Source: Curtobacterium sp. UNCCL20
GTDB lineage: Bacteria; Actinomycetota; Actinomycetes; Actinomycetales; Microbacteriaceae
DNA: 64,000 nt
Direction of reading: 5' to 3'
Assembly (NCBI RefSeq): GCF_900101675.1
Contig: NZ_FNKG01000001.1
Coordinates: 789,378 to 853,377 of the forward strand
Notes under the pieces: generated by a model
Told to the model about the DNA's origin: nothing
Databases searched by the model: none
Seen by the model: only the letters and a program-made list of their open reading frames with translations
Program-made: the position numbers and the translations under genes
In this document: piece by piece, positions 53,404 through 62,125 of the stretch
Numbering within the stretch: the stretch's first letter is position 1
Layout: each line of letters opens with the position of its first letter

Positions 53404-54645
53404 TCAGGGGCAGGCGACCGCGACGGAACCGGTCGACGGCGTCTCGACCGCGACGGGCTCGCCGGTCGGCGCGGCGTTCGACCGGCGCAGCCCCATCGAC
53501 ACCAGCACGACCGCGCCGACCACGGCGACCGCACCGGAGAGCCAGAAGTCGGCCGCCAGCCCGAAGGACGACACCGCGGCACCGCCGAGCACCGATCCCG
53601 CGGCGATCGCGAGCTGGATGGTGGTGACGAACAGGGCGAGCCCGGTCTCCGAGCCGCTCGGCGACGCCGTGGACATCCAGGTCTGCATCCCGAGCGGCAG
53701 CGCGCCCCAGACCAGACCCCACACGACGAGCACGATGAACACCCCGACCACCGAGTGCGCGAGGAGCGGGAGCAGGACGACGGCTCCGGCCAGGACGAAC
53801 TTCGCCGACCCGATGGTGCCGAGAACGCTCCGGCCGAGGGTGAAGCCGGCGGCGAAGTTGCCGACGATGCCCGCGATGCCGAACACCAGGAGCGCGACCG
53901 TGATGGTGTCCGGGCTGACCCCGACGAGGTCCTGCAGGTACGGCGCGATGTAGGTGTAGGCGGCGAACTGCGCGGCGAACAGGAACGCCGCGGCGATGAG
54001 GCCGACGCGGGCACGCGGCACGCGCAGCAGCGAGCCGAGCGTGGCGAACCGCACCTGCTGCAGCGCGGGGATCTTCGGGAGCATGGCGAGCTGCAGGCCG
54101 AGCGCGACGAGACCGAGTGCGCCGCCGATGACGAACGCGAGACGCCAGGTCGCCAGGGACGAGACGAGTGCGCCGAGCGGCAGGCTCACGACGGTCGCGA
54201 CGGAGACACCCGCGGTGATGAGGGACGTGGCGCGGATCACGGCGTCGGACCGGACGAGGCGGCCCGCGATCCCGGCGCCGATGGCCCAGAAACCGCCGAT
54301 GCCGACCCCGAGGAGCATCCGCGCGACGAGCAGGACCCCGAACGACGGGGCGATGGCGGCGAGACCGTCGGCGACGACGAGCAGCACGGTCAGGGAGACC
54401 AGGACGACCCGGCGGTCGACCCGCGACGTGAGCACGGTGACGACGGGGGCGGCGACGGCTCCGACGAGGCCGGTGGCGACCACCATCAGGCCGGCGGTGC
54501 CGATCCCGACGTCGAGATCGGAGGCGATCGCCGGGAGGAGCCCGATCGGGAGGAACTCGGACAGGACGAGGACGAACGATCCGAGTGCGACGGACGTGAC
54601 GCTGAGCCACCCGCGGCGCTCTGCTGACGAGGTCATGCGCTGCAC
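53404..54645 (-). CDS. MFS drug/sugar efflux transporter (DHA1 type)
   Basis: The 413-residue protein has twelve predicted spans in two halves; the first half has the MFS loop DRRVVLVSL and the helix 4 block ARMLLGVGIGGFW, as in SotB/AraJ/Ydh-type exporters. Substrate unknown. GTG 54645 or ATG 54636 can be the start. The divergent TetR gene suggests substrate-induced derepression. Its 3' end converges on the LamG gene. Confidence 0.85.
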   Translation of the reverse strand: MQRMTSSAERRGWLSVTSVALGSFVLVLSEFLPIGLLPAIASDLDVGIGTAGLMVVATGLVGAVAAPVVTVLTSRVDRRVVLVSLTVLLVVADGLAAIAPSFGVLLVARMLLGVGIGGFWAIGAGIAGRLVRSDAVIRATSLITAGVSVATVVSLPLGALVSSLATWRLAFVIGGALGLVALGLQLAMLPKIPALQQVRFATLGSLLRVPRARVGLIAAAFLFAAQFAAYTYIAPYLQDLVGVSPDTITVALLVFGIAGIVGNFAAGFTLGRSVLGTIGSAKFVLAGAVVLLPLLAHSVVGVFIVLVVWGLVWGALPLGMQTWMSTASPSGSETGLALFVTTIQLAIAAGSVLGGAAVSSFGLAADFWLSGAVAVVGAVVLVSMGLRRSNAAPTGEPVAVETPSTGSVAVACP

Positions 54646-54836
54646 AAGCGTCGGGACCGCGGAGCCATTCCCGCGCGACGACCGAGGCGTTGCGGGTCGT
54701 GCGGGTGATGCCGCCGTTCGGGTTCGGCGGCATCACCGCACTGCGGTCGGTCTGCCTAGGGTGCAGGCCGGCGCGCGCGCCTCTCAGACGCTCCCTCGAA
54801 CCTAGGGAAATCGTTATGTGGAGTCAAGCGACCACT

Positions 54837-54855
54837 TAATCCGGACGATTAGGGT
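54837..54855. promoter_or_regulatory. Operator and -10 of the TetR gene
   Basis: TAATCCGGACGATTA (54837-54851) is an inverted repeat with 5-bp arms. TAGGGT (54850-54855), overlapping it, lies 6 nt before ATG 54862, fitting a leaderless, self-repressed gene. Confidence 0.5.
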
Positions 54856-54861
54856 TCTCTC

Positions 54862-55521
54862 ATGTGTGCTGCCGAGCGTGTCCGCGCCGAGCGAGTGGAG
54901 GTGCGTCGGAGCCGCGATGCCATCCTCGCCGCAGCCGAACGACACTACGCGGTGCACGACGCCGACCCCACCATGGCGCAGCTCGCGCACCTGGCGAACG
55001 TCGGGACGGCGACGCTCTACCGACGGTTCCCGAGCATCGACGACGTGATCCGGGCGCTCCACGGTCGCCTCGTCGCGGAGTTCGGCAGGGTCGAGGCCGC
55101 GGTCGCCGCACAACCGACGGCGTGGGACGGCGTGGTGGCCCTCGTCACCGCGATCATCGACGTCCTGCAGGAGCACCCCGCGATCCCGCGGCTCAACCGG
55201 AAGATGGTGGCGCTCGACGACGACCAGCAGTTCAGCGCACGCTGGGCCGACCAGCTCGACGCGCTGATCGTCGCCGCACAGGCCGAGGGGATGCTCCGTC
55301 CGGACGCGAACGCGAACGACGTCACGTTCGCGGCGTTCCGGATCGGCAGCTACTCGAACCTGCCGCCGGACGACGCCGACCGGATCATCGGACGGCAGGT
55401 CGGGATCGTCCTCGACGGGCTGCGCGCCGACGGAGTGCGGCATCCGCTGCCGGGCGGGCCGATCGGCCCGGACGAGGTGCACCGGGTGTTCCGGTACGAG
55501 GTGTCCCACCCCGTCGAGTGA
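54862..55521 (+). CDS. TetR-family repressor
   Basis: The 219-residue protein has an N-terminal TetR HTH (about 18-62: ILAAAERHYAVHDADPTMAQ, then LANVGTATLYRRFP) and a helical ligand domain. It is divergent from the MFS exporter, with an inverted repeat between, so it probably represses both. The C-terminus is longer than the minimum and ends near the convergent CutC gene. Confidence 0.88.
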   Translation: MCAAERVRAERVEVRRSRDAILAAAERHYAVHDADPTMAQLAHLANVGTATLYRRFPSIDDVIRALHGRLVAEFGRVEAAVAAQPTAWDGVVALVTAIIDVLQEHPAIPRLNRKMVALDDDQQFSARWADQLDALIVAAQAEGMLRPDANANDVTFAAFRIGSYSNLPPDDADRIIGRQVGIVLDGLRADGVRHPLPGGPIGPDEVHRVFRYEVSHPVE

Positions 55522-55523
55522 GA

Positions 55524-55541
55524 CACCCCGGGAAGGGGGTG
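55524..55541. terminator. Short hairpin between TetR and CutC genes
   Basis: CACCCC (55524-55529) pairs with GGGGTG (55536-55541) between convergent stop codons 22 bases apart. Confidence 0.4.
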
Positions 55542-55543
55542 GG

Positions 55544-56275
55544 TCAGGCGTCGAGGGCGTGCCGTGCGGCGGTGACGACCTCGGCGTCGGTGACGAAGTG
55601 CGCCGAACCGTCGTCGGCACCACCCATCGGGACGCCCGCGTGCGCGCTGTCCGGGGCGGGACGCTTCGCCGAGAGGTGCACGGCGGCCACCCCGGTGGCG
55701 ATGAGCGCCGGGAGGTCCGCGGGGGTGACCCCGGCGCCGGCCATGACCTGCACCGGCCCGGCCGCGGCGACCATGCGGGCGATGGTGGCGGCACCGGCGC
55801 CTGCCGTCGGCGCAGCGCCGGAGGTCAGGACACGGGTGAACCCGAGGCCCTCGAGCGTCGCCGCGGCTGCGACCGGGTCCGCCGCGTGGTCGATCGCCCG
55901 GTGCAGGGTGACCTCGACGGTGGGGCTGACCGAGCGGGCGGCGTCCACGAAGCGGCGGAGGGAGTCCTCGTCGAGCGTGCCGTCCGGACGCAGTGCTCCG
56001 ACCACGACGCCGGCGGCGCCGGAGCGGAGGACCGTGCGGACCTCGCGCACCATGAGCTCGACTTCGTCACGGTCGTGCACGAACCCGCCCGGGCGGCAGC
56101 GGACGAGGGCGTGCGCGGGGATCCCGGTCTCGTGGGTCGACTCGACGAGGGCCTGCGACGGGGTGAGCCCGCCGAGCTCGAGGCCGACGCAGAGTTCGAC
56201 GCGGTCGGCCCCGCCGTCACGAGCGACGATCGCGCCGGCGGGCGAGGTGACGGCGATTTCGAGGGCAACGGTCAT
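55544..56275 (-). CDS. cutC: CutC-family protein
   Basis: The 243-residue protein is a CutC TIM-barrel: LEIAVTSPAGAIVARDGGADRVELC at the start (first block of the family), HALVRCRPGGF, VTLHRAID and LTSGAAPTA. CutC was linked to copper tolerance, but that role is disputed, and no copper genes are nearby. ATG 56275 overlaps the stop of the M81 gene, so it is co-translated with it. Last gene of the ROK/M81/CutC operon. Confidence 0.88.
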   Translation of the reverse strand: MTVALEIAVTSPAGAIVARDGGADRVELCVGLELGGLTPSQALVESTHETGIPAHALVRCRPGGFVHDRDEVELMVREVRTVLRSGAAGVVVGALRPDGTLDEDSLRRFVDAARSVSPTVEVTLHRAIDHAADPVAAAATLEGLGFTRVLTSGAAPTAGAGAATIARMVAAAGPVQVMAGAGVTPADLPALIATGVAAVHLSAKRPAPDSAHAGVPMGGADDGSAHFVTDAEVVTAARHALDA

Positions 56276-57807
56276 CGAACGACTCCGAGTGGCTGGTCCG
56301 AGGCCGGGATGATCCTGGCGGTCAGGTCCGGGGCTTCGGGGAACACTCGATCGTAGGGGAACATCGGCCGCTCGATCCGGTGGTGCCCGAGGCGCTCGAG
56401 GTCCTGGTCGACACCGCCCGGGGTGAGCGCGAGCATCCAGTCGGCGGACATGTCGAAGAGCTCGGGCTCGAGGTATCCGATCTTGACGATCACCACGTCG
56501 GCCTCCCTCGGGGTGAGGTCGAGGTCGGTGAAGTCGTGCTCGTGGTGGTACGGCTTCCGGAGCTCCGTGAGGATCGCGAACACGCTGCCGACCTGCAGCA
56601 CGACCTCGGTCTCGGCATCGCGGTCGCCGTGCTTGATCGCGTGCACCCGTCCGGTCATGGTGATCGGGCCGGCGTGGACGGCATCGACGGAGGCTCCGGC
56701 CGTCACGGTGACGGTCGCTCCGACCCCGGCGTCGACGGCGGCGGCGACGGCTGCGGCACCGGGCACGCTGGCGTAGATGACGACCGGGCCGGTCGGGTCC
56801 TGGAACTCGGGGCGGGCGAGCACCTGGGTGAGGCCCCACGTCATGTCGCCCGAGCCGCCGGCCGTCGGGTTGTCGCCGGAGTCGGAGATGAAGTACGGCT
56901 TCCGAGCGCCGGAGGCGAGCGCGGCGGCGAGGCACTCGTCGAAGGAGCCGGTGGGTGCGACGAACACGAAGTCCTCGCGGACGTCCCAGAACGCCTGCGC
57001 CAGCCGTTCGGCCCCGGCGGCGACCGCGGCGGCGTCCCATCCGGTCACGACCGTGACGGCACGGTCGCGCGGCTGGTCCGCCCAGGCGTACCCGACCCAG
57101 ATCGCGGCGTCGAGGACACCCTCGGTCGCTTCCACCGCGGGTACCTGGGCGTACAGGGACGCTGCCGGCTCGATGCGGGTGGAGGTCTGCTCGCCGGGCA
57201 GCAGCACGGGGATCGGGACCCAGGCCTTCACCGGTCGCTGCGAGCCGACGGGGCGGGTGGTGAGCACGTCGACCAGGTTCCGGACGGCGCGCTCCTTCGT
57301 CTCGAGGGCGTCCTCGTGCGGTGCCATCCGGTAGCAGGTGACGAGGTCGACCTGGTGGGCGAGCTCCGCGGTCACGTTGCCGTGCAGGTCCATCGACGCC
57401 GACACGATGACGTCCGGACCGACGACCGCGCGGATGCGCCCGAGCAGGTCGGCTTCGGCGTCGTCGAGCCCCTCGACCACCATGGCGCCGTGGATGTCGT
57501 ACCAGAGCCCGTCCACCGGACCCAGGTCGCGCAGCCTCGCCACGATCTCCGACGCCAGCGACTCGTACGCGTCCCGGGCGACGACCCCGCCGGGCAGCGC
57601 GTGCCCGATGAGCGCCCCACGGAAGTCCGCGCGCTCCGACAGTGGCCCGAGGAAGTCGTACCGGGCGACGACCTCGTCGCCGCGGTCCGGGTGGAACGCC
57701 GCGGCGAGGGTCCGGGTCGGCGTGAACGTCGACGTCTCGATGGCGAGCCCGGCGATCGCGATGACCGGGCGGCGGACGGCGGGGGTGGCGGGCACGGTGT
57801 CAGACAC
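56272..57807 (-). CDS. M81-family metallopeptidase (MlrC-like)
   Basis: The 511-residue protein matches MlrC, the peptidase that degrades linearised microcystin: N-terminal AGLAIETSTFTP, YDIHGAM and MDLHGN with candidate zinc His residues, and ISDSGDNPTAGGSGD in the C-terminal half (about 335-350). It likely cleaves short or modified peptides in the cytoplasm. GTG 57807 overlaps the 3' end of the ROK gene by eight bases. An oligopeptide-type importer is divergent. Confidence 0.88.
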   Translation of the reverse strand: MSDTVPATPAVRRPVIAIAGLAIETSTFTPTRTLAAAFHPDRGDEVVARYDFLGPLSERADFRGALIGHALPGGVVARDAYESLASEIVARLRDLGPVDGLWYDIHGAMVVEGLDDAEADLLGRIRAVVGPDVIVSASMDLHGNVTAELAHQVDLVTCYRMAPHEDALETKERAVRNLVDVLTTRPVGSQRPVKAWVPIPVLLPGEQTSTRIEPAASLYAQVPAVEATEGVLDAAIWVGYAWADQPRDRAVTVVTGWDAAAVAAGAERLAQAFWDVREDFVFVAPTGSFDECLAAALASGARKPYFISDSGDNPTAGGSGDMTWGLTQVLARPEFQDPTGPVVIYASVPGAAAVAAAVDAGVGATVTVTAGASVDAVHAGPITMTGRVHAIKHGDRDAETEVVLQVGSVFAILTELRKPYHHEHDFTDLDLTPREADVVIVKIGYLEPELFDMSADWMLALTPGGVDQDLERLGHHRIERPMFPYDRVFPEAPDLTARIIPASDQPLGVVR

Positions 57808-58984
57808 GGACGCTCCTGTTCCTGGTGGTGGACTGCGGGATCGGCGCGGACAGCTCCTCGAGCGAGGCGGCGAGGCCCCGCTGCAGGGCGAACTGCCCGG
57901 CCCCGACCAGACCCGCGTCGGCGCCGAGCGACACCGGCTCGATGGCGAGGTGCTGCGTCATGAGCGGGTGGCAGCTCTCGTACAGCTGGCTCCGCACGGC
58001 GGCGATGAACGGGTCGAGGGTGGACAGGATGCCGCCGAGGTACACGGCATCCGGGTTGAAGAAGTTCACGTTGGCGGCGAGGACCTCGCCGAGGTACCGC
58101 CCGGCCATCCGCACCGCACGGGTCGTCTCGGGGTGCGCGTCGAGCGCGAGGCGCACCACGTCGGCGGTGGAGGAGACGTCGACCCCGGCGGTGGACAGGA
58201 TCCGGACGAGGGCGGCGCCGGACGCCACGGTCTCGAGGCACCCGGTGTTCCCGCACGAGCACGGGGTGTCCCCGGCGGCGTCGATCCGGACGTGCGTGAT
58301 GTCCCCGGCCGCACCCGTGGAGCCGCGGTAGAGCCGGCCGTCGATGACGATCCCGGCACCGATGGCGGAACCGGCCTTGATGGTGATGGTCTGCCGTCGA
58401 CCCGGGTCGTGCACGGTCTGCTCACCCGCAGCCATGCAGTTCGCGTCGTTGTCGACGATCGCCGGCAGTCCGAACCGCTCGGAGAGCCAGGACGCGACCG
58501 GGAACCCGTTCCACCCCGGCATCCGGCTCGGCAGGTCGACGACGCCGGCCTCGACGTCGACGGGACCGGGCAGGCTCAGCCCGACCCCGCGGAGGCCGTC
58601 GCGACCACGCTCGTCGGCGAGCCGCTCGAGCAGCGCGGCCAGGCGGCCGAGCCCCGCGGTCGGACCGTCGGAGAGCGCGAACGGGACGTTCGCGACGGAC
58701 TCGAGCGCGCCTCCAGGCAGCACGATGCCGATCCGTGCGTGACCGCCACCGACGTCGGCGGCGACCGCGTACTCGTCGACGCCGCCGATCCGGAGCACCT
58801 TGCGGGGGCGTCCGCCGGTGGAGACGTCGGTGCCCTCCTCGGCGAGCAGTCCGTGGGACAGGAGCTGCGAGACGACGTGGGAGACGGTCGAGGGCGCGGC
58901 ACCGAGCAGGGCTGCGATCTCGGTCCGGCTGGCCGCCTGCCCGGAGGCGACGAGTTCCAGGACTCGGGCACTGAGGTCCGGCAC
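57800..58984 (-). CDS. ROK-family transcription regulator
   Basis: From GTG 58984 the product has 394 residues: an N-terminal winged helix (about 10-65: SRTEIAALLGAAPSTVSHVV), then a ROK domain with ATP-site DVGGGHARIG near 78, and zinc-type CSCGNTGCLE near 245. ROK repressors sense sugars or amino sugars. GGAG lies 6 nt upstream of GTG 58984; TTG 58996 is an alternative. First gene of the operon, divergent from the oligopeptide importer. Confidence 0.88.
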   Translation of the reverse strand: MPDLSARVLELVASGQAASRTEIAALLGAAPSTVSHVVSQLLSHGLLAEEGTDVSTGGRPRKVLRIGGVDEYAVAADVGGGHARIGIVLPGGALESVANVPFALSDGPTAGLGRLAALLERLADERGRDGLRGVGLSLPGPVDVEAGVVDLPSRMPGWNGFPVASWLSERFGLPAIVDNDANCMAAGEQTVHDPGRRQTITIKAGSAIGAGIVIDGRLYRGSTGAAGDITHVRIDAAGDTPCSCGNTGCLETVASGAALVRILSTAGVDVSSTADVVRLALDAHPETTRAVRMAGRYLGEVLAANVNFFNPDAVYLGGILSTLDPFIAAVRSQLYESCHPLMTQHLAIEPVSLGADAGLVGAGQFALQRGLAASLEELSAPIPQSTTRNRSVRV

Positions 58985-59216
58985 AACTTTCTCCAATCCG
59001 GGCGGAAGGCGACCGGGGGACCCGATCTGCGGCGAGCCTACGGGGCAGAACCGGCGGTCGACCCTTTCGTCCGTTCCGCAGTAACGCAGTTTTTACATCG
59101 AGATGTTTGTTTTTCCAATCGCTTTGGTCCTTGACTGTCCTCGTGCCGCGAGGCGCACGTGCTCCACCTCCCCGAACCCCCGACGCCGAACCGGCGTGAC
59201 CGCAAGGAGACACCGC
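58985..59216. promoter_or_regulatory. Divergent region between ROK operon and importer
   Basis: The stretch 59089-59116 is AT-rich: ACATCGAGATGT (59095-59106), an inverted repeat with 5-bp arms, is flanked by T-runs on both sides. It is the best candidate for the ROK operator. A TTGACT hexamer near 59131 may be the -35 of the importer operon. Confidence 0.45.
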
Positions 59217-61010
59217 ATGTCCAAGCCCCGTCGCTGGGCGCTCCTCACCGGAGCGGCGCTCGCCGTGAGCGCCCTGCTCGCCGGCTGTTCCGGAGGCGGC
59301 AACGCCTCGCAGGGATCGTCCGACGAGATCAACTACGCGCTGCCCGCCAACTTCACGCCGAACTGGATCCTCCCGATCGGCACCGCGGCCCACCTCAACA
59401 CGAACAACGGCTCCATCGCGCAGTCGCTGTACGAGCCGCTGATCGCGTACGACGGCTCCACCGGCAAGATCGCGTGGAACAAGGACGGGTCGGTCGCCAC
59501 GGACGTCTCCTTCGCCGCCGACTCGAAGAGCGCCACGGTGACCCTCGGGGACCGGCACTGGTCGGACGGCAAGCCGATCACGAGTCGCGACGTCGAGTTC
59601 TGGTTCAACCTGATCAAGGCGAACAAGGACCAGTGGGGCTCCTACTCCGAGGGCAAGGCGCCGGACAACTGGACCTCGTTCAAGACCGTCGACGACACGC
59701 ACTTCACGATCACGTTCGACAAGGCGTACAACTCCGACTGGATGCTCGCCAACCAGCTGAGCCACATCATCCCGCTGCCCCAGCACACGTGGGACAAGAC
59801 CAGCGCGAGCGCGAAGGTGTCCGACGCCGACGAGACCGCCTCGGGTGCCAAGCAGGTGTGGAAGTACCTCAACACCGCGGCCGGCAAGATCTCGGACTAC
59901 GCGAGCGACGACCTGTGGAAGACGATCTCCGGCCCGTACGGCGTCAAGTCGTTCACCACGGCCGGCAAGGTCACGCTGACGGCCAACACGAAGTACGACG
60001 GCGGCGAGAAGCCCTCGATCAAGACGGTCAACCTGCTGCCGTTCACCACGGCCGACGCCGAGGTCAACGCGGTCCGCTCCGGCGAGGTCGACTACGGCTA
60101 CATCAACGCCACCGACATGGACCAGAAGTCGTCCTTCACCTCGAAGGGCTACGACGTCGAGCCGTGGACCGGCTGGGCGATCACGTACATGCCGTACAAC
60201 TTCAACAACCCCACCATGGGCGCCGTCTTCAAGCAGCTGTACGCCCGCCAGGCCGTCCAGATGTCGATCGACCAGAAGAGCCTGTCGAAGGTCGTCTTCA
60301 ACGGCACCGCCACCTCGACCTACGGGCCCATCCCGCAGGCGCAGGAGTCCGACTACGTCTCCGACGTGCAGAAGTCGAACCCGTACCCGTTCAGCACCTC
60401 GAAGGCCAAGGGCCTCCTCACCAGCCACGGCTGGACCGAGCAGGGCGGCACGATGGTCTGCACCGACCCGGGCACCTCGAGCAGCCAGTGCGGCGAGGGC
60501 GTCGACAAGGGCACGAAGTTCACCATGCAGGTCCTCTCGCAGTCCGGCTCGACCGTCACCGACAACATGATGAGCGCCATCCAGTCCTCGCTCCAGAAGA
60601 CCGGCATCGGCTTCACCATCAAGACCGCACCGGTGTCGAGCGTCCTCTCGCAGACCCCGACCTGCACCGCCGACGAGGACAGCTGCAAGTGGGACCTGTC
60701 GTTCTTCGGCACCGCGGGCAGCTGGTACTTCCCGGCCTACCCGACCGGTGAGTCGCTCTTCTCGACCGGCGGTTCGGCGAACTTCGGCAGCTACTCGAAC
60801 AAGCAGGTGGACGCGCTCATCGACGCGACGACCACCTCGCCCGACGCCAGCGCGGTGCAGGACTACAGCGCCGCGGTCGCGAAGGACCTGCCGGTGATCT
60901 GGCTGCCGAGCCCGGACTACCAGATCTCGGTCGTCAAGAAGGGTCTGACCGGGTTCGACCAGGACTCGCTCGCCAACTTCCACCCGGCCCAGTGGAAGTG
61001 GAGCAAGTAG
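59217..61010 (+). CDS. Oligopeptide-type ABC solute-binding lipoprotein (family 5)
   Basis: The 597-residue lipoprotein has lipobox LAGC with C24 and the SBP family 5 layout: IAQSLYEPLIAYD near 65-77, WSDGKPITSRDVEFWFN near 118-134, and long C-terminal lobes. It captures peptides or similar ligands for the permeases that follow. ATG 59217 has AAGGAGA upstream. Palindrome copy F lies between it and the permease genes and may lower downstream transcription. Confidence 0.92.
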   Translation: MSKPRRWALLTGAALAVSALLAGCSGGGNASQGSSDEINYALPANFTPNWILPIGTAAHLNTNNGSIAQSLYEPLIAYDGSTGKIAWNKDGSVATDVSFAADSKSATVTLGDRHWSDGKPITSRDVEFWFNLIKANKDQWGSYSEGKAPDNWTSFKTVDDTHFTITFDKAYNSDWMLANQLSHIIPLPQHTWDKTSASAKVSDADETASGAKQVWKYLNTAAGKISDYASDDLWKTISGPYGVKSFTTAGKVTLTANTKYDGGEKPSIKTVNLLPFTTADAEVNAVRSGEVDYGYINATDMDQKSSFTSKGYDVEPWTGWAITYMPYNFNNPTMGAVFKQLYARQAVQMSIDQKSLSKVVFNGTATSTYGPIPQAQESDYVSDVQKSNPYPFSTSKAKGLLTSHGWTEQGGTMVCTDPGTSSSQCGEGVDKGTKFTMQVLSQSGSTVTDNMMSAIQSSLQKTGIGFTIKTAPVSSVLSQTPTCTADEDSCKWDLSFFGTAGSWYFPAYPTGESLFSTGGSANFGSYSNKQVDALIDATTTSPDASAVQDYSAAVAKDLPVIWLPSPDYQISVVKKGLTGFDQDSLANFHPAQWKWSK

Positions 61011-61022
61011 CCACGTGACCAC

Positions 61023-61069
61023 GGACTGGAGGCGCGGCGCGCGTCCCACGCGCACCGCGCCTCCAGTCC
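61023..61069. repeat. Dispersed palindrome, copy F (variant centre)
   Basis: Perfect 15-bp arms GGACTGGAGGCGCGG (61023-61037) and its complement (61055-61069) enclose a second hairpin, GCGCGT (61039-61044) with ACGCGC (61048-61053). It starts 13 bases after the binding-protein stop, inside a putative operon. Confidence 0.88.
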
Positions 61070-61103
61070 CTCCCACGTCTCCACCCCGACCATCGGAAGC
61101 CGC

Positions 61104-62063
61104 ATGACCACAGTCTTCTACCTCACCAGGCGCGTCCTGCAGGCGCTCGCGGTGATCCTCATCGTCACGATCGTCGTGTTCTGCCTGCTGCACGCCCTGC
61201 CGGGCGGTCCCGCCCGCGGCGTCCTCGGGGTCTCCGCGACGCCCGCGCAGATCACCGCGTTCAACCAGGCGCAGGGGCTCGACCAGGCGCTCCCCGTGCA
61301 GTACCTCCGGTTCCTCGGACGCCTGCTCACCGGTGACCTCGGCACCTCCTACACGCTCAACGAGCCGGTCTCGCAGCTCATAGCCGAGCGCCTGCCGAAG
61401 ACCCTCGTCCTCACCGGGATGTCCGCCGTGCTCGGCCTCGTCATCGCGATCCCGGTCGGCATGTGGCAGGCGGTCCGCCGCAACGGCGCGGTCGACTACA
61501 CCGCCACCGCCCTCGCGTTCGTCTTCTACTCGACGCCGGCGTTCTTCCTCGGCCTCGTCCTCATCATCGTGTTCAGTCAGCAGCTGCCGTGGCTGCCGTC
61601 CCAGGCCCCGAGCGGCAACACGCTCGCCGAGGTGTTCCAGGACCCGGCCGGGCTGGTGCTCCCCGTCGTCACCGGTGCGCTCGCGATGATCGCCGTGTTC
61701 AGCCGGTACATGCGCGCCTCGACGCTCGAGAACCTCCACGAGGACTACGTGCGCACCGCCCGCGCCGGCGGAGCCTCGACCGTGACGATCCTGCGGCGAC
61801 ACGTGTTCCGGAACTCGCTCACCCCGGTGGTCGCGATGCTCGGGTACTACCTGCCGGTGCTGTTCGGCGGCGCGCTCGTCACCGAGCAGCTGTTCAACTA
61901 CCCCGGCATGGGACTGCTGTTCTGGAACGCGGCGCAGACGTCGGACTACCCGACCCTGCTCGGCTGCGTCCTCGTCATCTCGATCGCGACGGTCGTCGGC
62001 ACACTGCTCGCCGACGTCGCGCAGTCCGTGATCGATCCCCGAGTGAAAGCAGGCCGCGCATGA
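61104..62063 (+). CDS. Oligopeptide-type ABC permease, DppB-like
   Basis: The 319-residue permease has an N-terminal span (about 8-30) and the conserved DppB blocks PGGPARGVLG, GDLGTSYTL, and the EAA-type loop RTARAGGASTVTILRRHVFRNSL (split around 215-235). ATG 61104 was chosen as the family start. Its stop overlaps a 21-codon reading frame (ATGA) that leads to the next permease. Confidence 0.92.
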   Translation: MTTVFYLTRRVLQALAVILIVTIVVFCLLHALPGGPARGVLGVSATPAQITAFNQAQGLDQALPVQYLRFLGRLLTGDLGTSYTLNEPVSQLIAERLPKTLVLTGMSAVLGLVIAIPVGMWQAVRRNGAVDYTATALAFVFYSTPAFFLGLVLIIVFSQQLPWLPSQAPSGNTLAEVFQDPAGLVLPVVTGALAMIAVFSRYMRASTLENLHEDYVRTARAGGASTVTILRRHVFRNSLTPVVAMLGYYLPVLFGGALVTEQLFNYPGMGLLFWNAAQTSDYPTLLGCVLVISIATVVGTLLADVAQSVIDPRVKAGRA

Positions 62064-62125
62064 CGACCGTCACGTCCGTCATCGACACTGCGTCCACTCG
62101 CGACGTGAAGGGAGTCCGCGCATGA
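62060..62125 (+). CDS. 21-residue coupling mini-gene between the permeases
   Basis: ATG 62060 overlaps the DppB-like stop (ATGA) and the frame ends at TGA 62123-62125, overlapping the ATG of the DppC-like gene (ATGA). The peptide is polar (Met-Thr-Thr-Val-Thr-Ser-Val-Ile-Asp... Val-Arg-Ala). It may exist only to carry ribosomes from one permease gene to the next, or be the relic of a displaced start. No similar protein is known to me. Confidence 0.4.
   Translation: MTTVTSVIDTASTRDVKGVRA

Noticed and set aside
55544-56275. Copper-resistance operon based on CutC
   Set aside because: No copper pump, chaperone or regulator is nearby, and the gene is coupled to a peptidase and a ROK regulator.
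58422-61802. Open frame of more than 1100 codons antisense to the solute-binding gene
   Set aside because: A shadow of the real plus-strand binding protein and permease; it crosses the palindrome copy F and the divergent promoter.
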